Positions 47,191 through 57,006 are shown, counted from the first letter of the stretch. The stretch is DNA of 64,000 bases from Variovorax ginsengisoli (GCF_030811835.1 NZ_JAUSRO010000005.1:124001-188000); one strand, 5' to 3'. Program-made: numbers and translations. The notes: generated from the letters alone by a model not told the origin.

Positions 47191-48591
47191 TCAAGCGCAG
47201 TCGAAGACCTTCCCCGGGTTCATGAGATGGTGCGGGTCCAGCGCCTGCTTGATCGCGCGCATCGCCGCCAGCTCGGCCGGCGTGCGGCTGGCGCCGAGGT
47301 AGGGCTTCTTGTGCGTGCCGATGCCGTGCTCGGCCGACACGCTGCCGCCGAACGCGGCGACCTGGTCGTACACCAGCCGCTCGACGCCGGGCTCGTCGCC
47401 GCCGACCGTGCGCGCATCCACGGAGATGTGCAGGTTGCTGTCACCCACGTGGCCGAAGAAGACGGCGATGTTGCCGGGCCAGCGCGCATCGAGCGCCGCA
47501 CGGCAGCCTTCGGCGAAGCGGCCGATCTCGGCCATCGGCAGGCTCACGTCGAAGTTGATCGGCGGGTGCATGTTGGCCGGCAGCTCGGCCGTCGCCTCGC
47601 GGATCTTCCACAGCGCACGCGCCTGGGCCTGCGACTGCGCAATGACGGCGTCGAGCGCCTCGCCGGCTTCCATCGATTCGCCGAGCAGTTCTTCGATAGC
47701 GGCGCGCAGCGCGTCTTCGTCGTTGCCCGTCACGTCGACCAGCGCCGCGAACGGGTGCGGCGCATCGAAGGGCTCGCGCAGCGACTGCCATTGCAGCGAC
47801 GCGACGATGAAGTCGCGCCACATCAGTTCGAAGGCCGCCACTGCACCAGGGAAGCGCGCCTGCAACCGCCCGAGCAAGGCCAGCGACTGTTCGAAGCGGC
47901 CGACCGCGACCAGCACCGTCGCTTTCGCGCGCGGCGCCGGGTGCAGGCGCAGCACGGCGCGCGTGATGACGCCGAGCGTGCCCTCGGCGCCGATGAAGAG
48001 CTGCTTGAGGTCGTAGCCGGTGTTGTTCTTGATCATCGGCCGCAGCATCGGCAGCACCGTGCCGTCGGCCAGCACCACCTCGAGCCCGAGCGCCTGCTCG
48101 CGCATCATCCCGAACTGCAGCACACCGTTGCCGCCGGCGTTGGTCGCGAGGTTGCCGCCGATCTGGCACGAACCCCGCGCGCCGAGGTCGACGCCGAACT
48201 GCAGGCCCTGCGCGGCAGCAGCTTCCTGCACCGCCTGCAACGTGGCGCCGGCCTGCACGGTGATCGTTGAAGCCGCCACGTCGAGTGACTCGATGGCGTT
48301 CATTCGGTCGAGCGACAGCGCGATCGCCCCGGCGACCGGCACCGCCCCGCCGGCCATGCCGGTGAGGCCGCCCTGCGGCACCACCGGCACGCGGAATTCG
48401 CTGCACACGCGCAACACGGCCGCAACCGCGTCGGTGCTGCGCGGACGCACCAGCGCGACCGGCTGCACCGGGGTGCCACCGCCCCAATCGGTGCAATGAC
48501 GCGGCGGCACCGCGTCGCCGGTCTGCACCGCATCGGCGCCGGCTGCGGCGATCAGCGCATCGACGAAGGCCGCATCAGCAGCATCAGCCAC
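47191..48591 (-). CDS. FAD-binding 2-hydroxyacid dehydrogenase (GlcD/D-lactate dehydrogenase-like)
   Basis: A 466-residue FAD_binding_4/FAD-oxidase_C protein: PVVPQGGLTGMAGGAVP near residue 70, LGARGSCQIGGNLATNAGGNGVLQFGMMR near residue 135, and the C-terminal FGHVGDSNLHISV and SVSAEHGIGTHKKPYL metal and substrate motifs. Relatives oxidise D-lactate, D-2-hydroxyglutarate or glycolate. Its start overlaps the hutG stop by 8 bp, so it is cotranscribed with histidine degradation genes; the reason is not evident. It could not be told from sequence whether it is the missing GlcD partner of GlcE and GlcF, but the distance argues against it. Confidence 0.87.
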   Translation of the reverse strand: MADAADAAFVDALIAAAGADAVQTGDAVPPRHCTDWGGGTPVQPVALVRPRSTDAVAAVLRVCSEFRVPVVPQGGLTGMAGGAVPVAGAIALSLDRMNAIESLDVAASTITVQAGATLQAVQEAAAAQGLQFGVDLGARGSCQIGGNLATNAGGNGVLQFGMMREQALGLEVVLADGTVLPMLRPMIKNNTGYDLKQLFIGAEGTLGVITRAVLRLHPAPRAKATVLVAVGRFEQSLALLGRLQARFPGAVAAFELMWRDFIVASLQWQSLREPFDAPHPFAALVDVTGNDEDALRAAIEELLGESMEAGEALDAVIAQSQAQARALWKIREATAELPANMHPPINFDVSLPMAEIGRFAEGCRAALDARWPGNIAVFFGHVGDSNLHISVDARTVGGDEPGVERLVYDQVAAFGGSVSAEHGIGTHKKPYLGASRTPAELAAMRAIKQALDPHHLMNPGKVFDCA

Positions 48592-49402
48592 GCTGGGCCT
48601 CGACGAACGCCAGCACGGCCTCGATCATCCGCCGCACATGCGGCTGCACGCCGGCCGCGACGTCGGGCAGGTAGTCGAAAGGCAGCGCCTCCTGCATGTA
48701 GCTCGACTGCGTCATCTCCAGCTGCACCGCATGCACGCGCTGCGCGGGTTGCCCGTGGTGGCGCGTGATGTAGCCACCGGTGAAGCGGCCGTTGAGCACG
48801 CCGGTGTAGCCGGGCGCGCTCTCGGCGATGCCGAGCAGCGTCTTCGCCAGCGAGGCGTCGCAGCTGATGCCCTTGCCGGTACCGAGGTTCAGGTCGGGCA
48901 GCTTGCCCTCGAAGAAGCGCGGCAGCACCGAGCGGATCGAGTGCGCGTCCCACAGCGCGGCAATGCCGTGCTGCGCTTTGATGCGCGCGAGCTCTTCGGT
49001 GAGCTTCGCGTGATACGGGTGCCAGATCGCCTCGCGGCGTGCGGCGATCTCATCGTCGTCAGGCACGTCGCCCGCGGCGTAGATGGGCGTGTCGTCGAAG
49101 GTGTCGACGGGGCACAGGCCGGTCACGCTCTGGCCCGGATAGAGGCTGGCACCGTCCGGCGGGCGATTGAGGTCGATGACATAGCGCGAGTGCGTGGCGA
49201 CCAGCACCGACGCGCCCAGTTCGTCGGCGAAGTCGTAGAGCCGTTCGAGGTGCCAGTCGGTGTCGGGCACCTGCCGCGCCTCGTCAGTGAAGCGCGCCGC
49301 CAGCGCGGGCGGCACATGCGTGCCGACATGCGGCATCGAGATCAGCAAGGGCCGCGTGCCCTGGCGGAAGCGGAACGGGGGTTCGGTCGTTTGAAAAGTC
49401 AT
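48584..49402 (-). CDS. hutG: N-formylglutamate deformylase HutG
   Basis: A 272-residue N-formylglutamate amidohydrolase, the last step of the five-step histidine pathway, giving glutamate and formate. Family stretches are LLISMPHVGTHVPPAL, DTDWHLERLYDFADELGAS, YVIDLNRPPDG and LWDAHSIRSVLPRFFEGKLPDLNLGT. ATG at 49402 overlaps the hutF stop by 4 bp. Presence of HutF upstream confirms this is the deformylase-type HutG and not formiminoglutamase. Confidence 0.94.
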   Translation of the reverse strand: MTFQTTEPPFRFRQGTRPLLISMPHVGTHVPPALAARFTDEARQVPDTDWHLERLYDFADELGASVLVATHSRYVIDLNRPPDGASLYPGQSVTGLCPVDTFDDTPIYAAGDVPDDDEIAARREAIWHPYHAKLTEELARIKAQHGIAALWDAHSIRSVLPRFFEGKLPDLNLGTGKGISCDASLAKTLLGIAESAPGYTGVLNGRFTGGYITRHHGQPAQRVHAVQLEMTQSSYMQEALPFDYLPDVAAGVQPHVRRMIEAVLAFVEAQRG

Positions 49403-50778
49403 GGGGAATCCTGAAGCAGTTGACGGCGCGCGGCGACGAAGCCGGCTGACGCGCTGTCGTGAAGCGGATGGCGGCCTGCCTGCACGCGCGGCCGCCCGGC
49501 CACCCACACGGCGTCGATCGCGCTGGTGCGATGGCTGGCGAAGACGTGCGACGACAGCATGTCGGGCGCATCGAGCCCGGCGAGGGCGGAATGTTCGGCG
49601 TCGAGCACGGTGAAGTCGGCCTGCTGCCCGACCGCCAGTCCACCCACGGCGCGGCCGGACGCCTGCGCGCCGCCTTGCACCGCCGCCAACGTCATCGCGC
49701 TCGCGACGTGGGGCTGCGAAGCATCGGCCGCCACATTGCGCTGGCGCGTGGCCAGGCGCTGGCTGTACTCGAGCATCAGCAGTTCCTCCGCAGCGTTCAC
49801 GCAGATGTGGCTGTCGGAGCCGACACCCCACACACCACCGGCCGCGCGCCACGCGGGCAGGTCGAAGATGCCGTCGCCCAGGTTCGCCTCGGTGGTCGGA
49901 CACAGGCCGGCCACGGCACCGCTCGCGGCAGCGCGACGGTACTCGTCCGCGTCCATGTGCGTCGCGTGCACCAGGCACCAGCGCGCGTCGACCGGCGCAT
50001 GGTCGAGCAGCCAGGCGACGGGGCGCTGGCCGCTCCAGGTCACGCAGTCGTCGACCTCCTGCGTCTGCTCGGCGATGTGGATGTGCACCGGTGCGGTCGG
50101 GTCGATCGCGTCGAGGCCGGCGAGCACGTCGCGCAAGGCATCGGGCGGCACGGCGCGCAGCGAATGCGGCGCGAGGCCGAGGCGTGCACCCTGCGCATCG
50201 CACAACGGCTTGAGGCCTTCGAGCAGGCGCAACATCGATTCGGTCGAGCGGATGAAGCGCCGCTGCCCGTCGCTCGGCGGCTTGGCGCCGAAGCCGCTCG
50301 TCTGGTACAGCACCGGCAGCAGCGTGAGGCCGATGCCCGCGCGCTGCGCTGCGCGCATCAGCGCATGCGCCAGCTCGGCATCGTCGGCATAGGGCCGGCC
50401 ATCGCCCTGGTGATGCACGTAATGGAACTCGCACACCGACGTGTAGCCCGCCTCCAGCATCTCGACGTACAGGCCGAGCGCGATCGCTTCGAGCTGCGCG
50501 GGATCGAGCCGCAGCGCGAAGCGGTACATCAGCGTGCGCCAGCTCCAGAAGCTGTCGCTCGCCTCGGCGCGGTATTCGGTGAGGCCGGCGATGGCGCGCT
50601 GGAAGGCATGGGAGTGGAGGTTGGGCGTGCCAGGGATGGCGGGGCCGCGCGTCGTTGTCGATGCGGCCGTGTTCGGCTCGACGTGGGTCAGTTGCCCTTT
50701 GTCGTTCCATTCAAGGCGGACGTTCTTGTGCCAGCCCGTGGGAAGCAAGGCGTGGCTTGCGAGGATGCTTTGTGTCAT
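49399..50778 (-). CDS. hutF: Formimidoylglutamate deiminase HutF
   Basis: A 459-residue amidohydrolase that converts N-formimidoyl-L-glutamate to N-formyl-L-glutamate and ammonia. Metal motif NLHSHAFQRA near residue 53, HIHIAEQTQEVDDC near residue 232, HATHMD and GVGSDSHICVNAAEELLMLEYSQR near residue 315 are HutF signatures. ATG at 50778 gives the standard N-terminus. Upstream lies a 289-bp spacer filled by an interspersed repeat that separates it from hutI, so hutFG may depend on read-through or an own promoter. Confidence 0.94.
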   Translation of the reverse strand: MTQSILASHALLPTGWHKNVRLEWNDKGQLTHVEPNTAASTTTRGPAIPGTPNLHSHAFQRAIAGLTEYRAEASDSFWSWRTLMYRFALRLDPAQLEAIALGLYVEMLEAGYTSVCEFHYVHHQGDGRPYADDAELAHALMRAAQRAGIGLTLLPVLYQTSGFGAKPPSDGQRRFIRSTESMLRLLEGLKPLCDAQGARLGLAPHSLRAVPPDALRDVLAGLDAIDPTAPVHIHIAEQTQEVDDCVTWSGQRPVAWLLDHAPVDARWCLVHATHMDADEYRRAAASGAVAGLCPTTEANLGDGIFDLPAWRAAGGVWGVGSDSHICVNAAEELLMLEYSQRLATRQRNVAADASQPHVASAMTLAAVQGGAQASGRAVGGLAVGQQADFTVLDAEHSALAGLDAPDMLSSHVFASHRTSAIDAVWVAGRPRVQAGRHPLHDSASAGFVAARRQLLQDSP

Positions 50779-50834
50779 GCAATCACCACCTTGTGCGCGG
50801 AACGTCGGCACGGTCGTTGTGCATCGCTCTCCAG

Positions 50835-51050
50835 CGAGCGCAGCGATTGCGCCGCCCCCAAGCCCGGCAGGCGGTGCGGGCCGGGCGATCCCCTCTGCGC
50901 CGCTGAGGAGCACAGCCTGTCGCGGACCAGGGCTCGCGATTGTCTGAGCGCAGCGAGTTTGAGCGAGACCCCGCGACAGGCGAGCACCGCAAGGCAGCCC
51001 GAAGGGCCGGCGCAGTGGGGTCGTTCGGCCCGCACCGCCTGCCGGGCGTG
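50835..51050. repeat. Interspersed palindromic repeat between hutI and hutF
   Basis: The spacer holds nested inverted repeats: a perfect 20-bp pair at 50863-50882 and 51027-51046, and an inner perfect 10-bp pair (CCTGTCGCGG 50916-50925, CCGCGACAGG 50971-50980). Its text (GCGCAGCGAG, GGGCCGGCGC) resembles non-coding elements I associate with Comamonadaceae genomes. It could fold into a long stem in the hut transcript. No transposase is present. Confidence 0.75.
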
Positions 51051-51067
51051 CTCTCCAACGCACAACA

Positions 51068-52291
51068 TCACAGCGCCACCCTCCCCTGCCGAACAATCCC
51101 ACGCACCGGCCGCTGCCCAAACCAATAAGCCAACTCCGCCACCTCCCGCACCTCCCACAGCACGAAGTTCGCTGGCATCCCCACGCCGATCGACCCATGC
51201 GTCGACTGCAACCCCAACGCACGCGCCGCATGCAGGGTCACCGCATCGACGGCCTCCGGCACCGTCAGGCGGAACAAGGTGCACGCCATGTTCACCATCA
51301 GCAGCAGGCTGAGCGCCGGCGAGGTGCCGGGGTTGTGATCGGTCGACACCGCCATCGGCACGCCCGCTGCACGCAGCGCGGCGATCGGTGGCACCGTCGT
51401 GTCGCGCAGCGTGTAGAAAGCACCCGGCAGCAGCACTGCCACCGTGCCTGCGGCACGCATCGCGTCGATGCCGGCCTGCGACAGGTGCTCGATGTGGTCG
51501 CAGGACAGCGCACCGTAGCGCGCAGCCAGGGCCGCACCGCCCATGTCCGACAGCTGCTCGGCATGCAGCTTGACTGGCAGGTTCAGCCGCTTCGCCGCCT
51601 GGAAGACGCGCTCGGTCTCTTCCAGCGAAAAGGCAATGCGCTCGCAGAACACATCGACCGCATCGACCAACCCTTCGGCCGCGAGCGCGGGCAGCATCTC
51701 GTCGCACACGAGGTCGATGTACGCACCGCTGCGGCCCATGTACTCGGGCGGCAGCGCGTGAGCCCCCAGAAAAGTGGTGCGCACCGTCACGCCATACGCA
51801 TCACCGAGTCGGCGTGCCACGCGCAGCTGCTTGCGCTCGTGTTCCAGCGACAGCCCGTAGCCCGACTTGATCTCGATCGCGCACACGCCTTCGGCCAGCA
51901 GCGATTCGAGGCGCTTGCCGGCGCTGGCGAACAGTTCGTCTTCGCTCGCTTCGCGCGTGGCGCGCACGCTGGAGACGATGCCGCCGCCAGCCTTCGCGAC
52001 TTCTTCGTAGCTCGCGCCGGCCAAGCGCATCGCGAACTCGTTGGCGCGCTGACCGCCGTAGACCAGATGCGTGTGGCAGTCGACCAGGCCCGGCGTGACC
52101 AGCGCGTCGCTACCGCCATGGTGCGGCAGCGCGTCGAAGCGGCCCGGCAATGCGCTGCGCGGGCCGACCCAGGCGACCACGCCTTCTTCGACCACGATCG
52201 CCGATTCAACGCTCGGGTCGGACGCCAGCCGCAGGCCGGTCCACAGGCCGTCGGCCGAGGGCAATGTATCGCAGAGGCGCGCGCTCGTCAT
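51068..52291 (-). CDS. hutI: Imidazolonepropionase HutI
   Basis: A 407-residue amidohydrolase that opens 4-imidazolone-5-propanoate to formimidoylglutamate. Metal motif [15 protein letters not shown] near residue 72, [37 protein letters not shown] and [10 protein letters not shown] are all present. It starts 18 bp after the hutD stop on the same strand. The following gene hutF is separated by the interspersed repeat. Confidence 0.96.
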   Translation of the reverse strand: MTSARLCDTLPSADGLWTGLRLASDPSVESAIVVEEGVVAWVGPRSALPGRFDALPHHGGSDALVTPGLVDCHTHLVYGGQRANEFAMRLAGASYEEVAKAGGGIVSSVRATREASEDELFASAGKRLESLLAEGVCAIEIKSGYGLSLEHERKQLRVARRLGDAYGVTVRTTFLGAHALPPEYMGRSGAYIDLVCDEMLPALAAEGLVDAVDVFCERIAFSLEETERVFQAAKRLNLPVKLHAEQLSDMGGAALAARYGALSCDHIEHLSQAGIDAMRAAGTVAVLLPGAFYTLRDTTVPPIAALRAAGVPMAVSTDHNPGTSPALSLLLMVNMACTLFRLTVPEAVDAVTLHAARALGLQSTHGSIGVGMPANFVLWEVREVAELAYWFGQRPVRGIVRQGRVAL

Positions 52292-52309
52292 CGTTGGAAG
52301 CTCCAGGGT

Positions 52310-52879
52310 TCAGTCGTTCGGGAACCAGCGCACGGCCAGCAGGCGCGCGCCGTCGCTGGCGGGCGACAGCGGCCAGGCCATGGGGGCGTCTGCCCACCAC
52401 AGACCGTCGCCCGCGTCCAGTGATTGGTCGCCGGCCTGCCAACTCCCATGCAGGCCCAGCAGCAGACCGTGCGGCGCCAGATCGAGCGCCTGCGCGGCGT
52501 CGAGCACCTGCACCTCGGCGTGGCATTGCGCGCGGCGGCTCATCGCGTTGAAGTCCGTCGACGGGCCGCCATGCAGGGTGCAGCCGAGCGCCACGTCGCC
52601 ACTGAAGGAAAAGGGCGCGTGCGGATCGAGCCGGTGGTCGAAGCTGCCGTCGTCCGCGTGCAACTGCACGCTGCCGCCGTCCAGCAGCATGATGGTGCGG
52701 TCCACGCCGGGGAACACCGAGAACGGCGCAGCCTTCACGATGGTCGCAATGCTGGCGCGCCACATGAAGTCGTCGATGGCCGCGCCCGGCGGCCAGCTCG
52801 CGATCTCGCAGGTGGTGCCGCCGCCGTTCTTCCAGGGCATGACGCGCAGGGCGTCGCGGCTGAACCGTTGAATGCTCAT
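52310..52879 (-). CDS. hutD: HutD family protein
   Basis: A 189-residue cupin-fold protein of the HutD/Ves family (RVMPWKNGGGTTCEIA, FMWRASIATIVKAAPFSVFPGVDRTIMLLDGG). HutD is found in hut operons of many proteobacteria and is thought to limit or tune expression of the pathway, perhaps by binding an intermediate such as formimidoylglutamate or urocanate; no enzyme activity is agreed. ATG at 52879 overlaps the permease stop as ATGA, so it is coupled to the amino acid transporter upstream. Confidence 0.9.
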   Translation of the reverse strand: MSIQRFSRDALRVMPWKNGGGTTCEIASWPPGAAIDDFMWRASIATIVKAAPFSVFPGVDRTIMLLDGGSVQLHADDGSFDHRLDPHAPFSFSGDVALGCTLHGGPSTDFNAMSRRAQCHAEVQVLDAAQALDLAPHGLLLGLHGSWQAGDQSLDAGDGLWWADAPMAWPLSPASDGARLLAVRWFPND

Positions 52880-53544
52880 CTCAGTAATCCTCCTTGGCGC
52901 AAGCGCCGCTCGAAATGGCGCAGCACCAGGGTGACTGCACCGGTCAGCACGAAGTAGACCAGAGCAATGGCCAGGTACACCTCCAGCGAGCGGTACGACA
53001 CGCTGATGATCTTCTGCCCCTCGTGCATCACGTCGTGGATGGTCAGCAGCGACACCAGCGCCGAATTCTTGATGAGCGCGATGAACTCGTTGCCCAGCGG
53101 CGGGATCATCCGCACCACCGCCTGCGGCAGCACGATCTGGCGCATGGCCACCGCGGGCGTCATGCCCAGCGACTGCGCCGCCAGCGTCTGGCCACGGTCG
53201 ATCGACTGGATGGCACCGCGCACGATCTCCGACACGTACGCACCCGAATACACGCCCAGCCCCAGCACGCCGCACAGGAAGGCGGGCAGCAGGATGCCGA
53301 AGTGCGGCAGCCCGAAGAAAAGGATGAACAGCTGCACCAGCAGCGGCGTGCCGCGAATGGCGGCCACATAGGCGGTGCAGAGTCCGTAGATCCAGCGCCG
53401 CTTCGGGTTCAGCCGGCCAATGCCGACCAGGAGCCCCAACACACAGCCGAGCGCCAGCGCGCAGGCGGTGATTTCCACCGTGACCGCGGCGCCGCGCAGC
53501 AGGTCGGGCCAGCCCTGCCAGACCGGCGAGAAGTCGAGATCCAT
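52876..53544 (-). CDS. Polar amino acid ABC transporter permease
   Basis: A 222-residue permease of the HisM/GlnP type with five to six helices. The inner-membrane loop motif EIVRGAIQSIDRGQTLAAQSLGMTPA, with the EAA-type Gly, is clear, and the opening AVTVEITACALALG is typical. It probably imports histidine or urocanate together with the binding protein encoded 7 bp upstream. No ATPase gene follows; hutD comes next with a 4-bp overlap. The pump must borrow an ATPase from another locus. Confidence 0.9.
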   Translation of the reverse strand: MDLDFSPVWQGWPDLLRGAAVTVEITACALALGCVLGLLVGIGRLNPKRRWIYGLCTAYVAAIRGTPLLVQLFILFFGLPHFGILLPAFLCGVLGLGVYSGAYVSEIVRGAIQSIDRGQTLAAQSLGMTPAVAMRQIVLPQAVVRMIPPLGNEFIALIKNSALVSLLTIHDVMHEGQKIISVSYRSLEVYLAIALVYFVLTGAVTLVLRHFERRLRQGGLLR

Positions 53545-53551
53545 GCCGCGC

Positions 53552-54313
53552 TTACTTCGTGCTCGTGCTGAACCACTTCTTGACGATCTGGTCGTAGGTG
53601 CCGTCGGCCTTGAGCTTGTCGATGGCGCCGTTCACCGCCTTGGTGAGTTCGGGCGTGTCCTTGCGGATGGCCATGCCGTATTCCTCGGTGGTGATCTGCT
53701 CGGGCAGCACCTTCAGCCCGCCGCGCGTGCGCACGTACTGGTAGGCGGCGGGCTTGCCGGTGACGGCGGCGTCGGCCCGGCCGATGTCCACGAGGTTGAA
53801 CATCTCCTGGTTCTTCTCGACTTCCAGCAGTTGCACCTGCGGGAATTTCTCCTTCGTGTACGACACCGACTTGGTCCCCACCTGCACGCTGACCTTCTTG
53901 CCGTTGATATCGGCCGGCGTCTTGATGGTGGTGTTGCCGTCCTTCACCATCACGACCAGGCCGCCCGCGTAGTAGGGCACGGTGAAGTCGACGACCTTCT
54001 TGCGCTCGTCGGTGATGTAGATGCCCGAGACGGCCATGTCGAAGCGCTTGGAGACCAGGCCCGGCACCAGGCCCTTGAAGTCGATGTCGATCCACTCGAT
54101 CTTGCGGCCCAGCGTCTTGCCGATGGCTTCCACCAGCTCCACGTCGAAGCCCGTGCGCTTGCCGTTCTCCACGAACTCCATGGGCGGGAAGGTGGCGTCG
54201 GTGGCGACACGCAGCGGCTCGCCCTGCGCGTGGGCACCGGCGGCAAGGCCGAAGAAGGCAAAGGCAGAAAGTGCGGCGGCGGCAACGGCCAGATGGGTGC
54301 GGCGGGTGTTCAT
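53552..54313 (-). CDS. Polar amino acid ABC substrate-binding protein
   Basis: A 253-residue periplasmic binding protein of family 3 (SBP_bac_3). Signal peptide ends AHAQG near residue 30; then LRVATDATFPPMEFVENGKRTGFDVELVEAIGKTLG, and later GIYITDERKKVVDFTVPYYAGG, the standard fold markers. It likely binds histidine or a related amino acid given the hut neighbours. A TGGGAAT half-site (54330-54336), like that upstream of the adjacent IclR gene, lies 17 bp before its start, hinting at control by that regulator. Confidence 0.9.
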   Translation of the reverse strand: MNTRRTHLAVAAAALSAFAFFGLAAGAHAQGEPLRVATDATFPPMEFVENGKRTGFDVELVEAIGKTLGRKIEWIDIDFKGLVPGLVSKRFDMAVSGIYITDERKKVVDFTVPYYAGGLVVMVKDGNTTIKTPADINGKKVSVQVGTKSVSYTKEKFPQVQLLEVEKNQEMFNLVDIGRADAAVTGKPAAYQYVRTRGGLKVLPEQITTEEYGMAIRKDTPELTKAVNGAIDKLKADGTYDQIVKKWFSTSTK

Positions 54314-54374
54314 GGCGAGGGGGCTTTCGTGGGAATGAAAAGGGGGGCAGAGGAAAAAAGCAGCGCGCGACTGA

Positions 54375-55106
54375 CTATTGCAAGGCGCGCGAGATGCGGG
54401 CGGCCGTGACGACGGTCATGTGAAGCAACGCAGCTTCCATGCCCTCGACGCGCGTGAGTGGGGCCATGAGGGTGATCGCGCCGCGCAGGCGCCGCCCGGT
54501 GGCGAGCACCGGTGCGCTCGCCCCCCACACGCCGGCATCGACCTCGCCGTGGGTCACGGCATGCCCGGCTTCGCGGATGGCGTCCAGCTCGGCAGCACGC
54601 TCTGCGCGGCGTTCCGCCGTCTCGTCGAGACCTTCGAGCAAGGCATCGCGCTGGTCGAGCGGCAGGTGCGCCAGCAGGCACTTGGCGCTGGCACCGTCGC
54701 GCGCGGGAACGCTGCGGCCGCGGTCGAAGGAGCAGCGCAGCGACTGTTCGCTGTCGATCATCTCCAGGCAAACCACGCGGTCGCTGACCACCGTGACCAG
54801 CGCCACGCTCTCATGCGTCTGCTGGGCCAGTATGCGCATGTCGGCGCGCGCGGCCATGACCAGATCGGAGTTGCCGTCGAAGCCGCTGGCGAGCTGCACG
54901 CTGACCGGGCCCGGCGAATAGCGCCCATCGGCCTCCATCACGAAACCCCAGCGACGCAACGCGGCGACCTGCCGGTACAGCGTGCTCTGCGACAGCCCGG
55001 TGGCCCGCACCAGCTCGGCCGCCGTCATCGCCGACCGGCTCTGCGCCAGCACCGACAGCACGAAAAGCGCGCGGTCGTTGGCAGGAGTGTCGGTCGGAAG
55101 CGTCAT
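54375..55106 (-). CDS. IclR family regulator
   Basis: A 243-residue IclR-type regulator: N-terminal winged helix (residues 12-60, MTAAELVRATGLSQSTLYRQVAALRRWGF) and C-terminal effector domain (VCLEMIDSEQSLRCSFDRGRSVPARDGASAKCLLA, GVWGASAPVLATGRRLRGAITLMAP). It lies upstream of the amino acid transporter genes on the same strand and downstream of hutU. A 19-bp palindrome 75 bp upstream of its start is a candidate autoregulatory operator. It probably controls the transporter and hutD separately from HutC. Confidence 0.9.
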   Translation of the reverse strand: MTLPTDTPANDRALFVLSVLAQSRSAMTAAELVRATGLSQSTLYRQVAALRRWGFVMEADGRYSPGPVSVQLASGFDGNSDLVMAARADMRILAQQTHESVALVTVVSDRVVCLEMIDSEQSLRCSFDRGRSVPARDGASAKCLLAHLPLDQRDALLEGLDETAERRAERAAELDAIREAGHAVTHGEVDAGVWGASAPVLATGRRLRGAITLMAPLTRVEGMEAALLHMTVVTAARISRALQ

Positions 55107-55180
55107 GACGGGCGGTTGCGATCAGGAGTGGGGAAACCGGTGTCCAGTATCTGGCTCGCCGTTCCCGGCTCCAAGCGCCT

Positions 55181-55199
55181 ATTCCCAATCAGTGGGAAT
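55181..55199. promoter_or_regulatory. Candidate IclR operator
   Basis: A perfect inverted repeat, ATTCCCA and TGGGAAT with a 5-base spacer, in the 148-bp gap upstream of the IclR gene. The half-site TGGGAAT recurs at 54330-54336 before the binding-protein gene. The size fits an IclR-type dimer site. Confidence 0.5.
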
Positions 55200-55254
55200 G
55201 GGTGTGGCTTTCTTCAGTCTTGGTTCTTCAGGCCTGGTTCACCAGCCGCCGCCG

Positions 55255-57006
55255 TCACTTCACCATCGGCAGCTTCAGCCCCTGGGCCCTGGCCGTGGCC
55301 ACCGCGATGTCGTAGCCCGCGTCGGCGTGGCGCATGACGCCGCTGGCCGGGTCGTTCCAGAGCACGCGGCCGATGCGTTGCGCAGCGGCATCGGTGCCAT
55401 CGGCCACGATCACCACGCCCGAATGCTGCGAATAGCCCATGCCGACACCACCGCCATGGTGCAGGCTGACCCAGGTGGCGCCGCCTGCCGTGTTGAGCAG
55501 CGCGTTGAGCAGTGGCCAGTCGCTCACGGCATCGGTGCCGTCCTTCATGCGCTCGGTTTCGCGGTTGGGGCTGGCGACCGAGCCGGTGTCCAGGTGGTCG
55601 CGACCGATCACGATCGGGGCTTTCAGCTCGCCGTTCTTCACCATCTCGTTGAAGGCCAGCCCGGCCTTGTGGCGCTCGCCCAGGCCCAGCCAGCAGATGC
55701 GCGCAGGCAGGCCCTGGAACGCGATGCGCTCGCGCGCCATGTCCAGCCAGCGGTGCGTGTGCGTGTTCTCGGGGAACAGCTCCTTGATCTTCGCGTCGGT
55801 CTTGTAGATGTCCTCCGGATCGCCCGACAGCGCCACCCAGCGGAACGGCCCCTTGCCCTCGCAGAACAGCGGTCGGATGTAGGCGGGCACGAAGCCGGGA
55901 AAGTCGAAGGCGTTCTTGACGCCCTCGTCGAACGCGACCTGGCGGATGTTGTTGCCGTAGTCGACGGTCGGGATGCCCATGGCCTGGAAGTCGAGCATGG
56001 CCTGCACATGCACGGCGCACGACTTCGCGGCCGCGCGCCGAAGCGCGTCGTGTTGCGACGGATCCTTCATGGCGGCCTGCCATTGCGGCACGGTCCAACC
56101 CGAGGGCAGGTAGCCGTTGATCAGGTCGTGCGCAGAGGTCTGGTCGGTCACGAGGTCGGGCCGGATGGCGCCGGCCTTGGCGCGCCTGACCAGTTCGGGG
56201 AGCACCTCGGCCGCGTTGCCCAGCAGCGCGATCGACACGGCTTCCTTGGCGGCCGTGTGCTGCGCGATGAGTTCGAGCGCGTGGTCGATGTCGCGCGCCT
56301 GCTTGTCGACGTAGCGCGTGCGCAGGCGAAAGTCGATGCTGGCCTGCTGGCACTCGATGTTCAGCGACACGGCACCGGCCAGCGTGGCGGCCAGCGGCTG
56401 TGCGCCGCCCATGCCGCCCAGGCCGGCCGTGAGGATCCACTTGCCGGCCAGGCTGTTGTTGTAATGCTGGCGACCGGCCTCGACGAAGGTCTCGAAGGTG
56501 CCTTGCACGATGCCCTGGCTGCCGATGTAGATCCAGCTGCCCGCCGTCATCTGGCCGTACATGAACAGGCCCTTCCGGTCGAGCTCGTTGAAATGCTCCC
56601 AGGTGGCCCACTTGGGCACCAGGTTCGAGTTGGCGATGAGCACGCGCGGCGCGTTCTCGTGTGTCTTGAACACACCCACCGGCTTGCCCGACTGGATCAG
56701 CAGCGACTCGTCATCGTTGAGTTCCTTCAACGACGCGAGGATCTGGTCGTAGCAGGCCCAGTTGCGCGCGGCGCGGCCGATGCCGCCGTACACCACCAGG
56801 TCCTGCGGCCGCTCGGCCACCTCGGCGTCCAGGTTGTTCTGCAGCATGCGGTAGGCCGCCTCGGTGAGCCAGCTCTTGCAGCTGAGTGTGCTGCCGCGCG
56901 GCGCGCGGATCACGCGGCTCGCGTCGTGGCGTGGATCGGCTGCAGGGGATGCAGGGGATGCAGGGGATGCAGCAGACGTTGCGGCAATGGGGTCGTGTGC
57001 GTTCAT
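55255..57006 (-). CDS. hutU: Urocanate hydratase HutU
   Basis: A 583-residue urocanase, the second enzyme of histidine breakdown, using NAD+ as an electrophilic cofactor. Marks include [67 protein letters not shown] (NAD site) and [15 protein letters not shown]. The N-terminus is longer than usual by about 25 residues because of an Ala-Ser-Pro repeat encoded by a 9-bp tandem repeat. It is 39 bp downstream of hutH with its own GGAG ribosome binding site. Confidence 0.96.
   Translation of the reverse strand: MNAHDPIAATSAASPASPASPAADPRHDASRVIRAPRGSTLSCKSWLTEAAYRMLQNNLDAEVAERPQDLVVYGGIGRAARNWACYDQILASLKELNDDESLLIQSGKPVGVFKTHENAPRVLIANSNLVPKWATWEHFNELDRKGLFMYGQMTAGSWIYIGSQGIVQGTFETFVEAGRQHYNNSLAGKWILTAGLGGMGGAQPLAATLAGAVSLNIECQQASIDFRLRTRYVDKQARDIDHALELIAQHTAAKEAVSIALLGNAAEVLPELVRRAKAGAIRPDLVTDQTSAHDLINGYLPSGWTVPQWQAAMKDPSQHDALRRAAAKSCAVHVQAMLDFQAMGIPTVDYGNNIRQVAFDEGVKNAFDFPGFVPAYIRPLFCEGKGPFRWVALSGDPEDIYKTDAKIKELFPENTHTHRWLDMARERIAFQGLPARICWLGLGERHKAGLAFNEMVKNGELKAPIVIGRDHLDTGSVASPNRETERMKDGTDAVSDWPLLNALLNTAGGATWVSLHHGGGVGMGYSQHSGVVIVADGTDAAAQRIGRVLWNDPASGVMRHADAGYDIAVATARAQGLKLPMVK
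56941..56976. repeat. 9-bp tandem repeat in the hutU N-terminus
   Basis: Three exact units of TGCAGGGGA and a fourth partial one encode the Ala-Ser-Pro run near residues 13-23 of HutU. Unit number can change without a frameshift, so the length of this tail probably varies between strains without effect on the enzyme core. Confidence 0.8.

Noticed and set aside
51068-52291. Insertion sequence next to the palindromic element at 50.8-51.05 kb
   Set aside because: No transposase or target-site duplication could be seen; only the repeat itself is present.
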